Assembly: GCA_024434115.1 (NCBI GenBank)
Contig: QMIT01000008.1
Coordinates: 62,001-126,000 of the forward strand
DNA from: Chloroflexota bacterium
Lineage (GTDB): Bacteria; Chloroflexota; Anaerolineae; Aggregatilineales; J027
DNA: 64,000 bases
Direction of reading: 5' to 3'
Position numbers and translations under genes: made by a program. Shown here piece by piece: positions 50,641 to 58,610 of the stretch; position 1 is the first letter of the stretch, and each line of letters opens with the position of its first letter. The notes below the pieces were generated by a model. It saw only the letters and a program-made list of their open reading frames with translations, had not been told where the DNA came from and did not search any database.

Positions 50641-50680
50641 CCCCACCCCAAACCCCTCCCCATTGCATGGAGAGGGGCTT
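50641..50680. repeat. REP-like C-rich palindrome
   Basis: CCCCTCCCCAT (50654-50664) and ATGGAGAGGGG (50667-50677) pair with one mismatch around a 2-nt loop. It resembles the segment at 34043-34084. It may also end the transcript of the 141-aa gene (stop at 50632). Confidence 0.5.
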
Positions 50681-50730
50681 GAATAAGTCCCCTGTTAGGA
50701 TAAAAGCCATACGTCATTCAATACATGGAC

Positions 50731-50759
50731 TAGAACGTCAGGGCGTCTAATGATAGAAT
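50731..50759 (+). promoter_or_regulatory. Possible promoter of tRNA-Arg
   Basis: TAGAAC (50731-50736) and TAGAAT (50754-50759) with 17-bp spacing, 12 nt before the mature tRNA. The -35 is weak. Confidence 0.35.
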
Positions 50760-50770
50760 AGGATGTATTG

Positions 50771-50843
50771 GCCCTTGTAGCTCAGGGGATAGAGCGACGG
50801 TCTTCTAAACCGCAGGTCGGGAGTTCGAATCTCTCCAAGGGCG
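50771..50843 (+). tRNA. tRNA-Arg, anticodon TCT
   Basis: The acceptor stem GCCCTTG pairs with CAAGGGC, followed by the discriminator G. The D arm is GCTCAGGGGATAGAGC, the anticodon loop CTTCTAA (TCT in the centre), and the T arm GGGAG-TTCGAAT-CTCTC. All arms fold; the first pair of the anticodon stem is an A/C mismatch. CCA is not encoded. It reads AGA (and AGG by wobble) codons. Confidence 0.95.
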
Positions 50844-50853
50844 TACCTATACA

Positions 50854-50877
50854 AAGCCGCATAACAGCGGTTTTTTT
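50854..50877 (+). terminator. Terminator after tRNA-Arg
   Basis: CCGC, a 6-nt loop, GCGG, then seven T (hairpin 50857-50870, T-run 50871-50877). Confidence 0.75.
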
Positions 50878-50879
50878 GT

Positions 50880-51254
50880 TTACTTCTGTTCCTCAAATTT
50901 AAGTTGGTCGCCGATGGCTACGCGCTCCAAAATGGAAGGGCGGGCTTCGATAAAATATTGCGCTGGCGCTTGGGGGGCGTAATAGGGTCGCCACGGCTTG
51001 GCAAGTTTGGCATCTACCACCTTCAGATTTTCATCCAACCAAACTACCCCAATTGAGAAAAAGACAAACAGCATATGAATAGTGGTGTTGGTTTTGCTGG
51101 GGCTACGATAGACAAAAATGAGGCCTTCATCTTCGGGTAGGCCGGGGCGCAGCATCAATCCACGAAAATGATCCCAACCGTTGGTATACCAGTGACCCTT
51201 TGGCAAAACGACGGCGTTACGGGTGACATTATAGACAGTACGAATTCGAGCCAT
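50880..51254 (-). CDS. DUF192 protein (124 aa)
   Basis: A small beta-rich domain of the DUF192 family: FRGLMLRPGLPEDEGLIFVY, NTTIHMLFVFFSIGVVWLDE and ARPSILERVAIGDQLKF. The family is widespread in bacteria and archaea and has no agreed function. I see no signal peptide in the chosen start (ATG at 51254). It is separated from the upstream LysM gene by a terminator, so it is probably transcribed alone or by read-through. Confidence 0.85.
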   Translation of the reverse strand: MARIRTVYNVTRNAVVLPKGHWYTNGWDHFRGLMLRPGLPEDEGLIFVYRSPSKTNTTIHMLFVFFSIGVVWLDENLKVVDAKLAKPWRPYYAPQAPAQYFIEARPSILERVAIGDQLKFEEQK

Positions 51255-51270
51255 AATTTTTTTCCCTAGC

Positions 51271-51300
51271 AATAAAAAAGGGCGATCCGCAAATCGCCCC
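51271..51300 (-). terminator. Terminator of the LysM gene
   Basis: On the minus strand GGGCGAT and ATCGCCC pair with a 6-nt loop, followed by TTTTTT. It ends the gene at 51329-52810. Confidence 0.8.
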
Positions 51301-51328
51301 AATAGACAAATTTCAGTACGCCTCAGTT

Positions 51329-52810
51329 TTAGCGTGGGATAATCAGACGTTGACCGACAAAAATCTGGTTCGGGTTATAGAGGGCGTTCGCTTGGGCAAT
51401 ACGATCCCATGTCAGGTTATAACGCAGGCCGATGCGGAAAATATTCTCACCGGGCTGTACCAGATGCACAACGTAATTGGTGTAGCCATATGCTCCACCC
51501 GTGCCATAGATTGGTTGGGCGGGGACGGGCTGTTGACCACCTGTGCCGACTGTGCCACCCACGCAACTCGCACCCGCACCGGGGATTCGCAACTGCTGGC
51601 CGATATAGATGGCATGGGGGTTCAAAATGCCGTTGCATTGGGCAATCGTGTTGGCCGTCATGTTAAAGCGCAGGCCGATGCGGAACAGAGTGTCGCCCGC
51701 TTGTACTACATAAATACCGTTGACCAATGAGCCTTCGCCACCACCGGGAGCAACCGTCGTGATCGGCGTAACAGGCAACGGATTCACGGGAACGCCCTGA
51801 CCCGCTGGTACTGGAATAATCAGACGTTGCCCGACATAAATCAAACCACTGGAAGCAAGGCCATTGGCTTGGGTAATGGCATCCACCGAACTGCTGTACC
51901 GGACGGCCAGATCAATCACCGTGTCACCTGTGATGACCACATACTCCAATTGGTTGGGGAACGTGGCTTGGTAAGGCGGTGTTGAGGTGACACTGGCGGG
52001 AGTCGTTGGGACAACCGTAATGGTGACAGGTGTAGTTGGGGCGGGAGTCGTAGGCGCTGGCGTCGTCGCAGTAACCGTCACAGGGGTTGTGGGTGCTGGC
52101 GTCGTCGGGGCAGGTGTGGTAGGAGCGGGGGTCGTCGGGGTAATTGGAACTGAACCCGATGAGACCAACGATGCTTTATCCACATAAATGTTATTGACAC
52201 CAACGGCACCTGAAACCGTGCTGCGGACATAGGCCGTGACCGATGTCCCCAACGACACCGTGCTGATGGTGATTTCACGATATTCATCATAATATTCGAC
52301 AGGGGTTGACCAGACAATCGCGCTGCTGGTGGGGTCAGTGCCGCCGTTGGGATCAATGCCCACGCTCACCTTGACGCCCTGCGGTTGAATTGATTCATTG
52401 GGGTCTTCAAAAGTGGCCGATGACCAAACGTAAATATTGGCGGCAAAACGCAAATTTTCACCCGCCGCGACGGGCACACGCTGGAATAGGCCGCCGTCAT
52501 GGGTGGCAAAAAAGGTATTGTATTCTTGGGCTGCCGAGCCACTCAGCACGCGGTTGGTTGGCGCAGGTTGAAAGTCCGGCTCTAAATTGACGGACGAATC
52601 CGCACCAGCCGGGGGTGGGAGGTGCCAAGGCTGCCAACTTGGGGCGACCTGTTTGGTGCTATCCCCGCCAATGGCAACATAACTCCCTTCAAAATCAGGA
52701 TTTTGGAGTAATTCTTGACCTTGCTGGGCTATCGCTGGCGTGGAATTTGGAATAAGTACGCCGACAAGGACGATGATTAAAACGAATGTGGTAAAACGGA
52801 CTGACAGCAT
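51329..52810 (-). CDS. Secreted protein with Thr-Pro linker and three LysM domains (493 aa)
   Basis: The signal peptide is MLSVRFTTFVLIIVLVGVLI followed by PNSTPAIAQ. Residues about 30-210 form a beta-sandwich like a carbohydrate-binding module (LLQNPDFEGSYVAIGGDS; VKVSVGIDPNGGTDPTSSAI). A Thr/Pro/Ala/Val linker of about 55 residues (TTPAPTTPAPTTPAPTTP repeats) joins it to three LysM domains at the C-terminus: YVVITGDTVIDLAVRYSS, YVVQAGDTLFRIGLRF and HLVQPGENIFRIGLRYN, each ending RLIIP-like. It should anchor to peptidoglycan and display the sandwich domain. No catalytic site is visible. The ATG at 52810 follows AAGGGGA. Confidence 0.83.
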   Translation of the reverse strand: MLSVRFTTFVLIIVLVGVLIPNSTPAIAQQGQELLQNPDFEGSYVAIGGDSTKQVAPSWQPWHLPPPAGADSSVNLEPDFQPAPTNRVLSGSAAQEYNTFFATHDGGLFQRVPVAAGENLRFAANIYVWSSATFEDPNESIQPQGVKVSVGIDPNGGTDPTSSAIVWSTPVEYYDEYREITISTVSLGTSVTAYVRSTVSGAVGVNNIYVDKASLVSSGSVPITPTTPAPTTPAPTTPAPTTPVTVTATTPAPTTPAPTTPVTITVVPTTPASVTSTPPYQATFPNQLEYVVITGDTVIDLAVRYSSSVDAITQANGLASSGLIYVGQRLIIPVPAGQGVPVNPLPVTPITTVAPGGGEGSLVNGIYVVQAGDTLFRIGLRFNMTANTIAQCNGILNPHAIYIGQQLRIPGAGASCVGGTVGTGGQQPVPAQPIYGTGGAYGYTNYVVHLVQPGENIFRIGLRYNLTWDRIAQANALYNPNQIFVGQRLIIPR

Positions 52811-52891
52811 GTGAGTCCCCTTAAACTGTATAGGCAGATCTATTTTATTGTGCAATCCTTAGACAATTTATGCAAGCAGGTGAGCATACTG

Positions 52892-53320
52892 TTAGCCAAG
52901 ACGTCCGACATCGCGGAGTACGTCTTCAACACTTGCCATCAAGACCTTTGGGCCAAAGGGCTTGGTTACATAAGCATTCACTTTGGCGATATGTAAACCT
53001 AATACACGATCAATGCTTTGCGCTTTAGCCGTGACAATAATCACGGGTGTGTCTTTCATTGACTCGCGGTTTTTCATTTGTTGGTACACTTCCCAACCAT
53101 CCATGTCTGGCATCATCAGATCAAGCAGCACAAGGTCGGGCTTTACGTCTTCAATCAGTTGAAGGCCTTCTCGACCACCACTCGCGCCATACACCTTATA
53201 CATCGGCTGGTCAGGTCTGGCATCTTTATCACGCCGAGTCAATACCAACCGGACAAGATCAATCATCTCCGGCTCGTCTTCGATATATACAACCTGAATC
53301 GTGTCCACTTCAGACGACAT
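52892..53320 (-). CDS. Stand-alone receiver-domain response regulator (about 142 aa)
   Basis: A single CheY-like domain: YIEDEPEMIDLV, phosphoacceptor Asp in LVLLDLMMPDMDGWEV, Thr in VIIVTAKAQ and Lys in YVTKPFG. An extra loop (RDKDARPDQPMYKV) sits between beta-1/alpha-1 and beta-2. There is no output domain, so it acts through protein contact or phosphorelay. The start is uncertain: ATG at 53320 or 53350, neither with a strong ribosome-binding site. No histidine kinase is directly adjacent. Confidence 0.85.
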   Translation of the reverse strand: MSSEVDTIQVVYIEDEPEMIDLVRLVLTRRDKDARPDQPMYKVYGASGGREGLQLIEDVKPDLVLLDLMMPDMDGWEVYQQMKNRESMKDTPVIIVTAKAQSIDRVLGLHIAKVNAYVTKPFGPKVLMASVEDVLRDVGRLG

Positions 53321-53455
53321 AGCTCTGGCGCAAAAATTGCGTCCTTTCATCTGGTCAAATAGGGCCTTAACACTTTTTGTAGTCTACCACAAGCAAGACC
53401 TGATAGCCAATCAGATTTAACGCATTCTCCCATTCTAACCCTTTATTAACGCTTT

Positions 53456-55774
53456 TCACAAACTTTTCAAAGTTTCACGCCGGCGCGACACGACTATGCT
53501 TCCGCTGAGAGCAACAATCAACAGTCCCCCCGTCCCAAACAAAACAACCGCCACTTTGAGGGCCATTGGTTGATAGGAAAACACGACGGTATGTTCGCCT
53601 CTTGGTACACACACCGCACGGGTTAGATCATTGGCACGCAGCAAATCGGCCTGTTTACCATCCACCGCCACCCGCCAATCATCATCAAATTGGTCGGTTA
53701 ATACCAACAATCCCGGCCCGTTGCTGGTCACGTGAATGGTTACGCGATTGGGGGCATAATCGGTAATGGTTGCTGTACCCCCCTGCCCCGAAATTTCACA
53801 GTGAGGGTCGGTATCCAGCAGTACGACATCGCCACGATCTACCTCCCCGTTCATGATACGGTCACGCACGGCGGCAGGACTCGGCTCGATTTCGTAGCGC
53901 TCAACCAGATAGGCACGCGGCAGGGCATAGGGATTTTCATAAAACCAGAAGTCACCGGATTGACCCATCGTTTCAAAATAGGACGTGCTGCCGAAGCCAT
54001 AATTTTCGATGGGCGTGCCCGAGAGGACATAACGCACGCCAAAAATGCGATTGGTGGCGCTACCGGGGTCTAAAATATATTGTCCGGTGCGGTTAGTGAG
54101 CCATGCCCATTCAAGGGGCGAGATGGGATCATACCCTTGCGGCGATTGATAGCCCGTCCAGCTTGCACCGTTGGGGATGCCGGGGGGTGGCGACATCTGC
54201 ATGACCCGACCATAATCGGCGTCTGTCCCTTTCGGCACCCTGTGTTCAGCGGCCTGCCAAACCGGAGAGAGTTGGAGGGCATCGGTTTTGATCAAAGACG
54301 ATGTAGCCCACCAAACGGCGAGACTGTTGACAAAAATCAGCAACAGCAAGCCCACTGCCGAGGCATGACGCCAATCCAGACGCCACGACCATGCGACCCC
54401 ACCCGCCAAAATGACAAACGAGAGGGTAGCGGCCATCTGAATCGCTCGATATTCGGCACGTTGGTCGGTGAGGTCATTGGGGTAATTTTGCAAAGCTAAG
54501 ACCATGCCCCAAAGCCACAAACCGACAATCACTGCGGGGATGACATAGTGGGTGACAGGGCGCAGCAAACGACGGCGTTCGGCTAAATCGGCTTGGCAAA
54601 TTTCGGTGAGGGTGATCGCCATAACCCCCGCGAGGCCGATGGAGGTCAGGATCAAAAATCGCCCCGGCGCACGGAAATCACGGGCAAGTGGTACGATTTC
54701 ATACAACAGACGGTAGAGAATACCATCCTTACCGAAACTCAACATCACCCCCAATAGGGCAAGGCTGGCAAACAACCAAACTTCTTGGCGACGGATGCGC
54801 CAGATTAAGGCCAAACACAACAGGGGCAACAGTCCGACATAGGCGGTCATTTCTTCGTAGAAGGGTTCACCCCAATAGGCTGGATCACCATCAGGTTCAC
54901 CAAACCAATCGGGAATGACCAAGCTAAATAGTTGGGCAGGCGGTACGGCATGTTGATTGGCAAAAGCGAGGCTATCGGCTTCCCCACCGCGCTGGGTTTT
55001 AGCGCTGTAATCCCACGCAGGCAGCCATGTTACCGCGCTGAGTAGACCACCCATCACCCCCATCAACAACAGTTGGCGGATGGGGGGAATTAATTTCTGG
55101 CGGGTAAAGGGACGGCCTAGCTGGGAACATTCATAAAACCACTGCACCCCTAAGCCAATGCCCATGATATAAACCATCTGGGGATGCCCACCCAACACCG
55201 CCAGCGCCAACGCCATCCCGCCGGGAATCGCCCAAATAGGTCGGCGTTTTAACATTGCCAAGCGCAGACCCGCCATCACCATTGGAAGCCATGCCATTGT
55301 CAGCAAAACGGAATAATGTCCGGCGTAGATACGGGCCATTGGGAAACCGCCAAACGCCACCGCGATGCCTGCGCCGATTGCCGCGACGGGGTGAGTACCA
55401 TACAGCCGCATAAGATAGTTTGTACCGAGCGCCAGCCAAAAAATGTGCAGAGCCACCAACAACCCAACCCCACGATAGAGAGCATCCTCCTCAAAAAATA
55501 GCAGTAACCAATTGGGGGGATAAAACAGGCCATATTGCGGATTACCGACCACACTGTAGCCTAAAAATTGATGGGGATTCCAGAGGGGAACGGTGTGGGT
55601 CTCCCGCACGGTGCGCACCACAAATTGGAGGAGGGGATAATGTAATTGACGAAAATCACTGCCTGCCAAGCCATGTCCCGATGCAGCAAACAGCACATCT
55701 TTAAACAAGACCAACGTCACGACCCCAAAAACCAATGGGGCGAACCAGCGGCGCTGATAGAGAGGGGATTTCAT
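53456..55774 (-). CDS. YfhO-like multi-pass membrane protein (772 aa)
   Basis: About a dozen hydrophobic helices over the first about 520 residues, then a soluble extracellular domain (SNGPGLLVLTDQFDDDWRVA, VFSYQPMALKVAVVLFGTGG). The N-terminal loop HGLAGSDFRQLHYPLLQF and WNPHQFLGYSVVGNPQYGLF split between WNPHQFLGYSVV and GNPQYGLFYPPN is the pattern seen in YfhO and GT-C glycosyltransferases, with an acidic SDFR motif in the first loop. YfhO proteins are linked to lipoteichoic-acid glycosylation. It is probably a polyprenyl-sugar-dependent glycosyltransferase; it diverges from a glycan gene cluster. Confidence 0.8.
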   Translation of the reverse strand: MKSPLYQRRWFAPLVFGVVTLVLFKDVLFAASGHGLAGSDFRQLHYPLLQFVVRTVRETHTVPLWNPHQFLGYSVVGNPQYGLFYPPNWLLLFFEEDALYRGVGLLVALHIFWLALGTNYLMRLYGTHPVAAIGAGIAVAFGGFPMARIYAGHYSVLLTMAWLPMVMAGLRLAMLKRRPIWAIPGGMALALAVLGGHPQMVYIMGIGLGVQWFYECSQLGRPFTRQKLIPPIRQLLLMGVMGGLLSAVTWLPAWDYSAKTQRGGEADSLAFANQHAVPPAQLFSLVIPDWFGEPDGDPAYWGEPFYEEMTAYVGLLPLLCLALIWRIRRQEVWLFASLALLGVMLSFGKDGILYRLLYEIVPLARDFRAPGRFLILTSIGLAGVMAITLTEICQADLAERRRLLRPVTHYVIPAVIVGLWLWGMVLALQNYPNDLTDQRAEYRAIQMAATLSFVILAGGVAWSWRLDWRHASAVGLLLLIFVNSLAVWWATSSLIKTDALQLSPVWQAAEHRVPKGTDADYGRVMQMSPPPGIPNGASWTGYQSPQGYDPISPLEWAWLTNRTGQYILDPGSATNRIFGVRYVLSGTPIENYGFGSTSYFETMGQSGDFWFYENPYALPRAYLVERYEIEPSPAAVRDRIMNGEVDRGDVVLLDTDPHCEISGQGGTATITDYAPNRVTIHVTSNGPGLLVLTDQFDDDWRVAVDGKQADLLRANDLTRAVCVPRGEHTVVFSYQPMALKVAVVLFGTGGLLIVALSGSIVVSRRRETLKSL

Positions 55775-55871
55775 GCAGGCATGTCCTTAAGTGGTTGATA
55801 TGGATGGAACGGATTGTACCCCTGCAATAGGATACTCAACAAAGTGTCTGGTTTGGGTCTTATCCATCCGC

Positions 55872-55877
55872 TATAAT
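55872..55877 (+). promoter_or_regulatory. Possible -10 of the rmlD operon
   Basis: A perfect TATAAT 45 nt before the ATG at 55922. No convincing -35 at the right spacing. Confidence 0.3.
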
Positions 55878-55921
55878 CGGCTTCCGGTCTATTCAATCAC
55901 TATCATGGAGTTCATCCATTC

Positions 55922-56776
55922 ATGCACATTCTGGTTACAGGGGCACGGGGACAGCTTGGCAGACTGCTCGTCGAACGGTTAAGTCAGGCCCACACCGTTA
56001 CCGGAATTGATATTCAAGAACTCGACCTCACCAATCAACCTGAAACTCAGCGATTTATCACCGATCTTCAGCCAGAACTGGTCATTCACTGCGCGGCCTT
56101 GACGAATGTGGATTATTGTGCGGAACATCCCGACGATGCTTTAACCGTCAACGGCTATGGGACGCAGCATGTCGCGCTGGGATGTCAGGCAGTGGGAGCG
56201 GCGATGGTGCATATCAGTACCAATGAGGTGTTTGATGGCACGAACACAGGGGTCTATCTGGAATATGACCGAACCCACCCCGCCGGAAATGCCTATGCCT
56301 ATAGCAAATGGGTAGCCGAACAAATGGTGCGTGACCTTGTGCCGCGCCATATGATTGTGCGGTTTTCATGGTTATTTGCACACGGCGGCAAAAACTTTAT
56401 CCATGCGATTTTAAATCGGGCGGCGTCCGGTCAACCGATGAAGGTTGTGACGAATGAAGTGGCCGTGCCAACCTATGCCAATGATGTAGCTGAGGCGTTG
56501 GAAAAACTCATCGCAACCCAGCATTATGGCATCTATCATCTGGTCAATGAGGGCCGAGCCTCGCGCTGGACATTTGCCCGCCATATCTTGGATTTAGCGG
56601 GGTATCAGGATACGCCCATTGAAAAAATCAGCGTGGCGGAATATCCACGCCCCTCGCGCCCACCTGAATATTCGGTACTGCGGAACTTCGCGGCGGCACG
56701 CTTGGGGATTCAACTGCGCTCTTGGCAAGAGGCGGTGGCGGCGTTTTTGGATGCAGAAGGTCTGTTGGCAAAATAG
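55922..56776 (+). CDS. dTDP-4-dehydrorhamnose reductase-like (RmlD/RfbD, 284 aa)
   Basis: An NAD(P)-dependent short-chain/extended reductase. GARGQLGRLL is the nucleotide-binding loop, GIDIQELDLTN the acidic follow-up, STNEVFDG the active-site strand (usually STDYVFDG), and YSKW gives the Y-x3-K catalytic pair, followed by RFSWLFA. RmlD makes dTDP-L-rhamnose for surface polysaccharides. The Asp-to-Asn and Tyr-to-Glu changes are seen in some relatives and do not remove the catalytic Tyr/Lys, but I withhold the symbol because the rest of the pathway (rmlABC) is not in the window. It is followed 3 nt later by a GT2 gene. Confidence 0.82.
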   Translation: MHILVTGARGQLGRLLVERLSQAHTVTGIDIQELDLTNQPETQRFITDLQPELVIHCAALTNVDYCAEHPDDALTVNGYGTQHVALGCQAVGAAMVHISTNEVFDGTNTGVYLEYDRTHPAGNAYAYSKWVAEQMVRDLVPRHMIVRFSWLFAHGGKNFIHAILNRAASGQPMKVVTNEVAVPTYANDVAEALEKLIATQHYGIYHLVNEGRASRWTFARHILDLAGYQDTPIEKISVAEYPRPSRPPEYSVLRNFAAARLGIQLRSWQEAVAAFLDAEGLLAK

Positions 56777-56779
56777 CGC

Positions 56780-57784
56780 ATGTCCAACCAAGCAGGCAAC
56801 TTTATCCACCCCCCCGTCAATGGGCGGCTTTCCGTTATTATCCCCAATTGGAACGGTAAACATCATCTGGAAACATGTTTGCCCTCGCTGGTGGCCCAAA
56901 CGCATCCCGATATTGAAGTGATTATCGCCGACAACGCCTCAACAGATGGTATACAGGCGTATGTGCGGGAACATTTTCCACAATTTTTAATTGAGCAGTT
57001 GTCGGAAAATCGCGGATTTACCGGGGCGTGTAATGCGGGGATGCGCGTGGCGACGGGCGAATTTCTGGCCCTGTTGAATAATGATACGGAAGTTGACCCG
57101 AATTGGGCAGCAGAGGTCATTGCGGCGCTGGGGCGACACCCGGAAGCCGGATTTGTGGCGTCCAAGATGCTGCTATTTGACAAGCGCGATACCTTCCACA
57201 CGGCGGGTGATTTTTATCGCGTGGATGGACAGCCGGGCAATCGCGGGGTGTGGCAGCAAGATACAGGCCAATATGAAACCGAAGAATACGTTTTTTCGGC
57301 GTGCGGCGGGTCGAGTGTGTATCGGCGCAGCATGTTGGAAAAAATCGGCCTGCTCGATGATGATTTTTTCTTTTCGTTAGAAGATGTGGATTTGGCATGG
57401 CGGGCACAATTACAGGGGTATCGCTGCATCTACGCCCCACGTGCGATTGTGTATCATCGCCTATCGGCCAGCGGCGGCGGCCCAACAGCCAGCTTTCACG
57501 ACGGGCGCAATACGCTTTATGTACTGATGAAAAACTATCCGGCGGCGTTATGGCGGCGGCACGGGTGGTCGGTACTGCGAAATCAAACCCAAATTGCATG
57601 GTCGGCATTGCGGGCATGGCGTGGGGAAGCGGCAAGAGCCAAACTGCGCGGCATGGCAGTCGGCATTTTTAGCCTACCGCGTATGTTATCCAAACGCCGC
57701 GCCATTCAGCAAAGCCGCAGTGTATCAATAGAGTATCTGGAGTCCATTTTGACTCCTACGCATGACGCAAAACGCTCGCTCTGA
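56780..57784 (+). CDS. Glycosyltransferase family 2 (334 aa)
   Basis: An inverting GT-A enzyme: LSVIIPNWNGKHHL, ADNASTDG, SENRGFTGACNAGM, LNNDTEVDPNW (the DxD-like metal site), and FSLEDVDLAWR, the ED-x-D acceptor-base motif. This pattern fits rhamnosyl- or galactosyltransferases of the WbbL type. A C-terminal basic region without a strong membrane helix (KRRAIQQSR) is present. It follows the RmlD-like reductase by 3 nt, so it may use the rhamnose donor; that is an inference. Confidence 0.88.
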   Translation: MSNQAGNFIHPPVNGRLSVIIPNWNGKHHLETCLPSLVAQTHPDIEVIIADNASTDGIQAYVREHFPQFLIEQLSENRGFTGACNAGMRVATGEFLALLNNDTEVDPNWAAEVIAALGRHPEAGFVASKMLLFDKRDTFHTAGDFYRVDGQPGNRGVWQQDTGQYETEEYVFSACGGSSVYRRSMLEKIGLLDDDFFFSLEDVDLAWRAQLQGYRCIYAPRAIVYHRLSASGGGPTASFHDGRNTLYVLMKNYPAALWRRHGWSVLRNQTQIAWSALRAWRGEAARAKLRGMAVGIFSLPRMLSKRRAIQQSRSVSIEYLESILTPTHDAKRSL

Positions 57785-57802
57785 GCGTAACAGGAGAATC
57801 AC

Positions 57803-58552
57803 GTGTCTGCCCAAGAATTGCCCTCATTATCCCTCGTCATTCCGGCCTACAATGAAGCCGCGCCGGATCGCCTGCCTGCCAGCATCTCGCAAATCGCCGC
57901 CTTTGTAGGTCAGCAAACCTTTCCGATTGAAGTCATCATCGTCAACAACAACAGCAACGATGACACACAACAGGTGATTGAGGAGGCGGCAGCGGAATTT
58001 CCATTTATCAAGCCGATGTTTGAGGGCACACAGGGTAAAGGGGCAGCGGTACGAACGGGCATGATGGCGGCGCAATATGAATATGTCTTTATCTGCGATG
58101 CCGACCTTTCGATGACGATTGAACAAGTCCTCAAATTTTTACCCCCCCAACAGGGCGGCTATGATATTGCGATTGCCAGCCGCGAAGGGCCGGGCGCCAA
58201 ACGGGTGGATGAACCGCCATCGCGACACTTTATTGGACGGGTATTTAATCTCATTGTGCGGATTTTTGCGGTGCATGGTTTTCAGGATACGCAGTGTGGA
58301 TTTAAGTGTTTCCGGCGAGAAGTTGTCCTTGATATTTGCCCGCAGCAGACGATGACGGGTTGGAGTTTTGATGTGGAGTTGCTGCACATTGCTCAAAAAC
58401 GTGGCTACACAATCGTGGATGTGCCCATTACGTGGTACTACAAAGACAAGTCTAAAATTAAGCCCCTGCGTGATAGTTATTATATGTTCCGGGATGTGAT
58501 GATGATTCGCTGGAACAGCCTACGCGGAAAATATCGGCGGGGTAAGGGATAA
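57803..58552 (+). CDS. Dolichol-phosphate glucosyl/mannosyltransferase-like GT2 (249 aa)
   Basis: Short GT2 enzyme: LSLVIPAYNEAAPDRLPASI, VNNNSNDDT, GKGAAVRTGM, ICDADLSM (DxD), IASREGPGAKR, QCGFKCFRREV, and GWSFDVELLHIAQKRGY. These are signatures of dolichyl/undecaprenyl-phosphate glucosyl- or mannosyltransferases, which charge the lipid carrier for GT-C enzymes such as the YfhO-like protein nearby. There is no membrane helix, as in the ALG5-like group. The start is GTG at 57803 with CAGGAGAA upstream. Confidence 0.88.
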   Translation: MSAQELPSLSLVIPAYNEAAPDRLPASISQIAAFVGQQTFPIEVIIVNNNSNDDTQQVIEEAAAEFPFIKPMFEGTQGKGAAVRTGMMAAQYEYVFICDADLSMTIEQVLKFLPPQQGGYDIAIASREGPGAKRVDEPPSRHFIGRVFNLIVRIFAVHGFQDTQCGFKCFRREVVLDICPQQTMTGWSFDVELLHIAQKRGYTIVDVPITWYYKDKSKIKPLRDSYYMFRDVMMIRWNSLRGKYRRGKG

Positions 58553-58561
58553 AAGTGGGTT

Positions 58562-58588
58562 AAAAAGGGCCTGCACGCAGCAAGCCCA
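58562..58588. terminator. Bidirectional terminator between convergent operons
   Basis: On the minus strand GGGCTTGC and GCAGGCCC pair (8 bp, one G/T wobble) with a 5-nt loop, then TTTTT. It ends the kinase gene (stop at 58611) and may also act on the GT2 gene (stop at 58552). Confidence 0.7.
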
Positions 58589-58610
58589 TTCACACCAAGT
58601 CAATAGCGGC

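Noticed and set aside
51990..52140. Tandem GGCGTCGT/GGTGTAGT-like repeats
   Set aside because: They are the codons of the Thr-Pro-Ala linker in the LysM protein, not a mobile or regulatory repeat.
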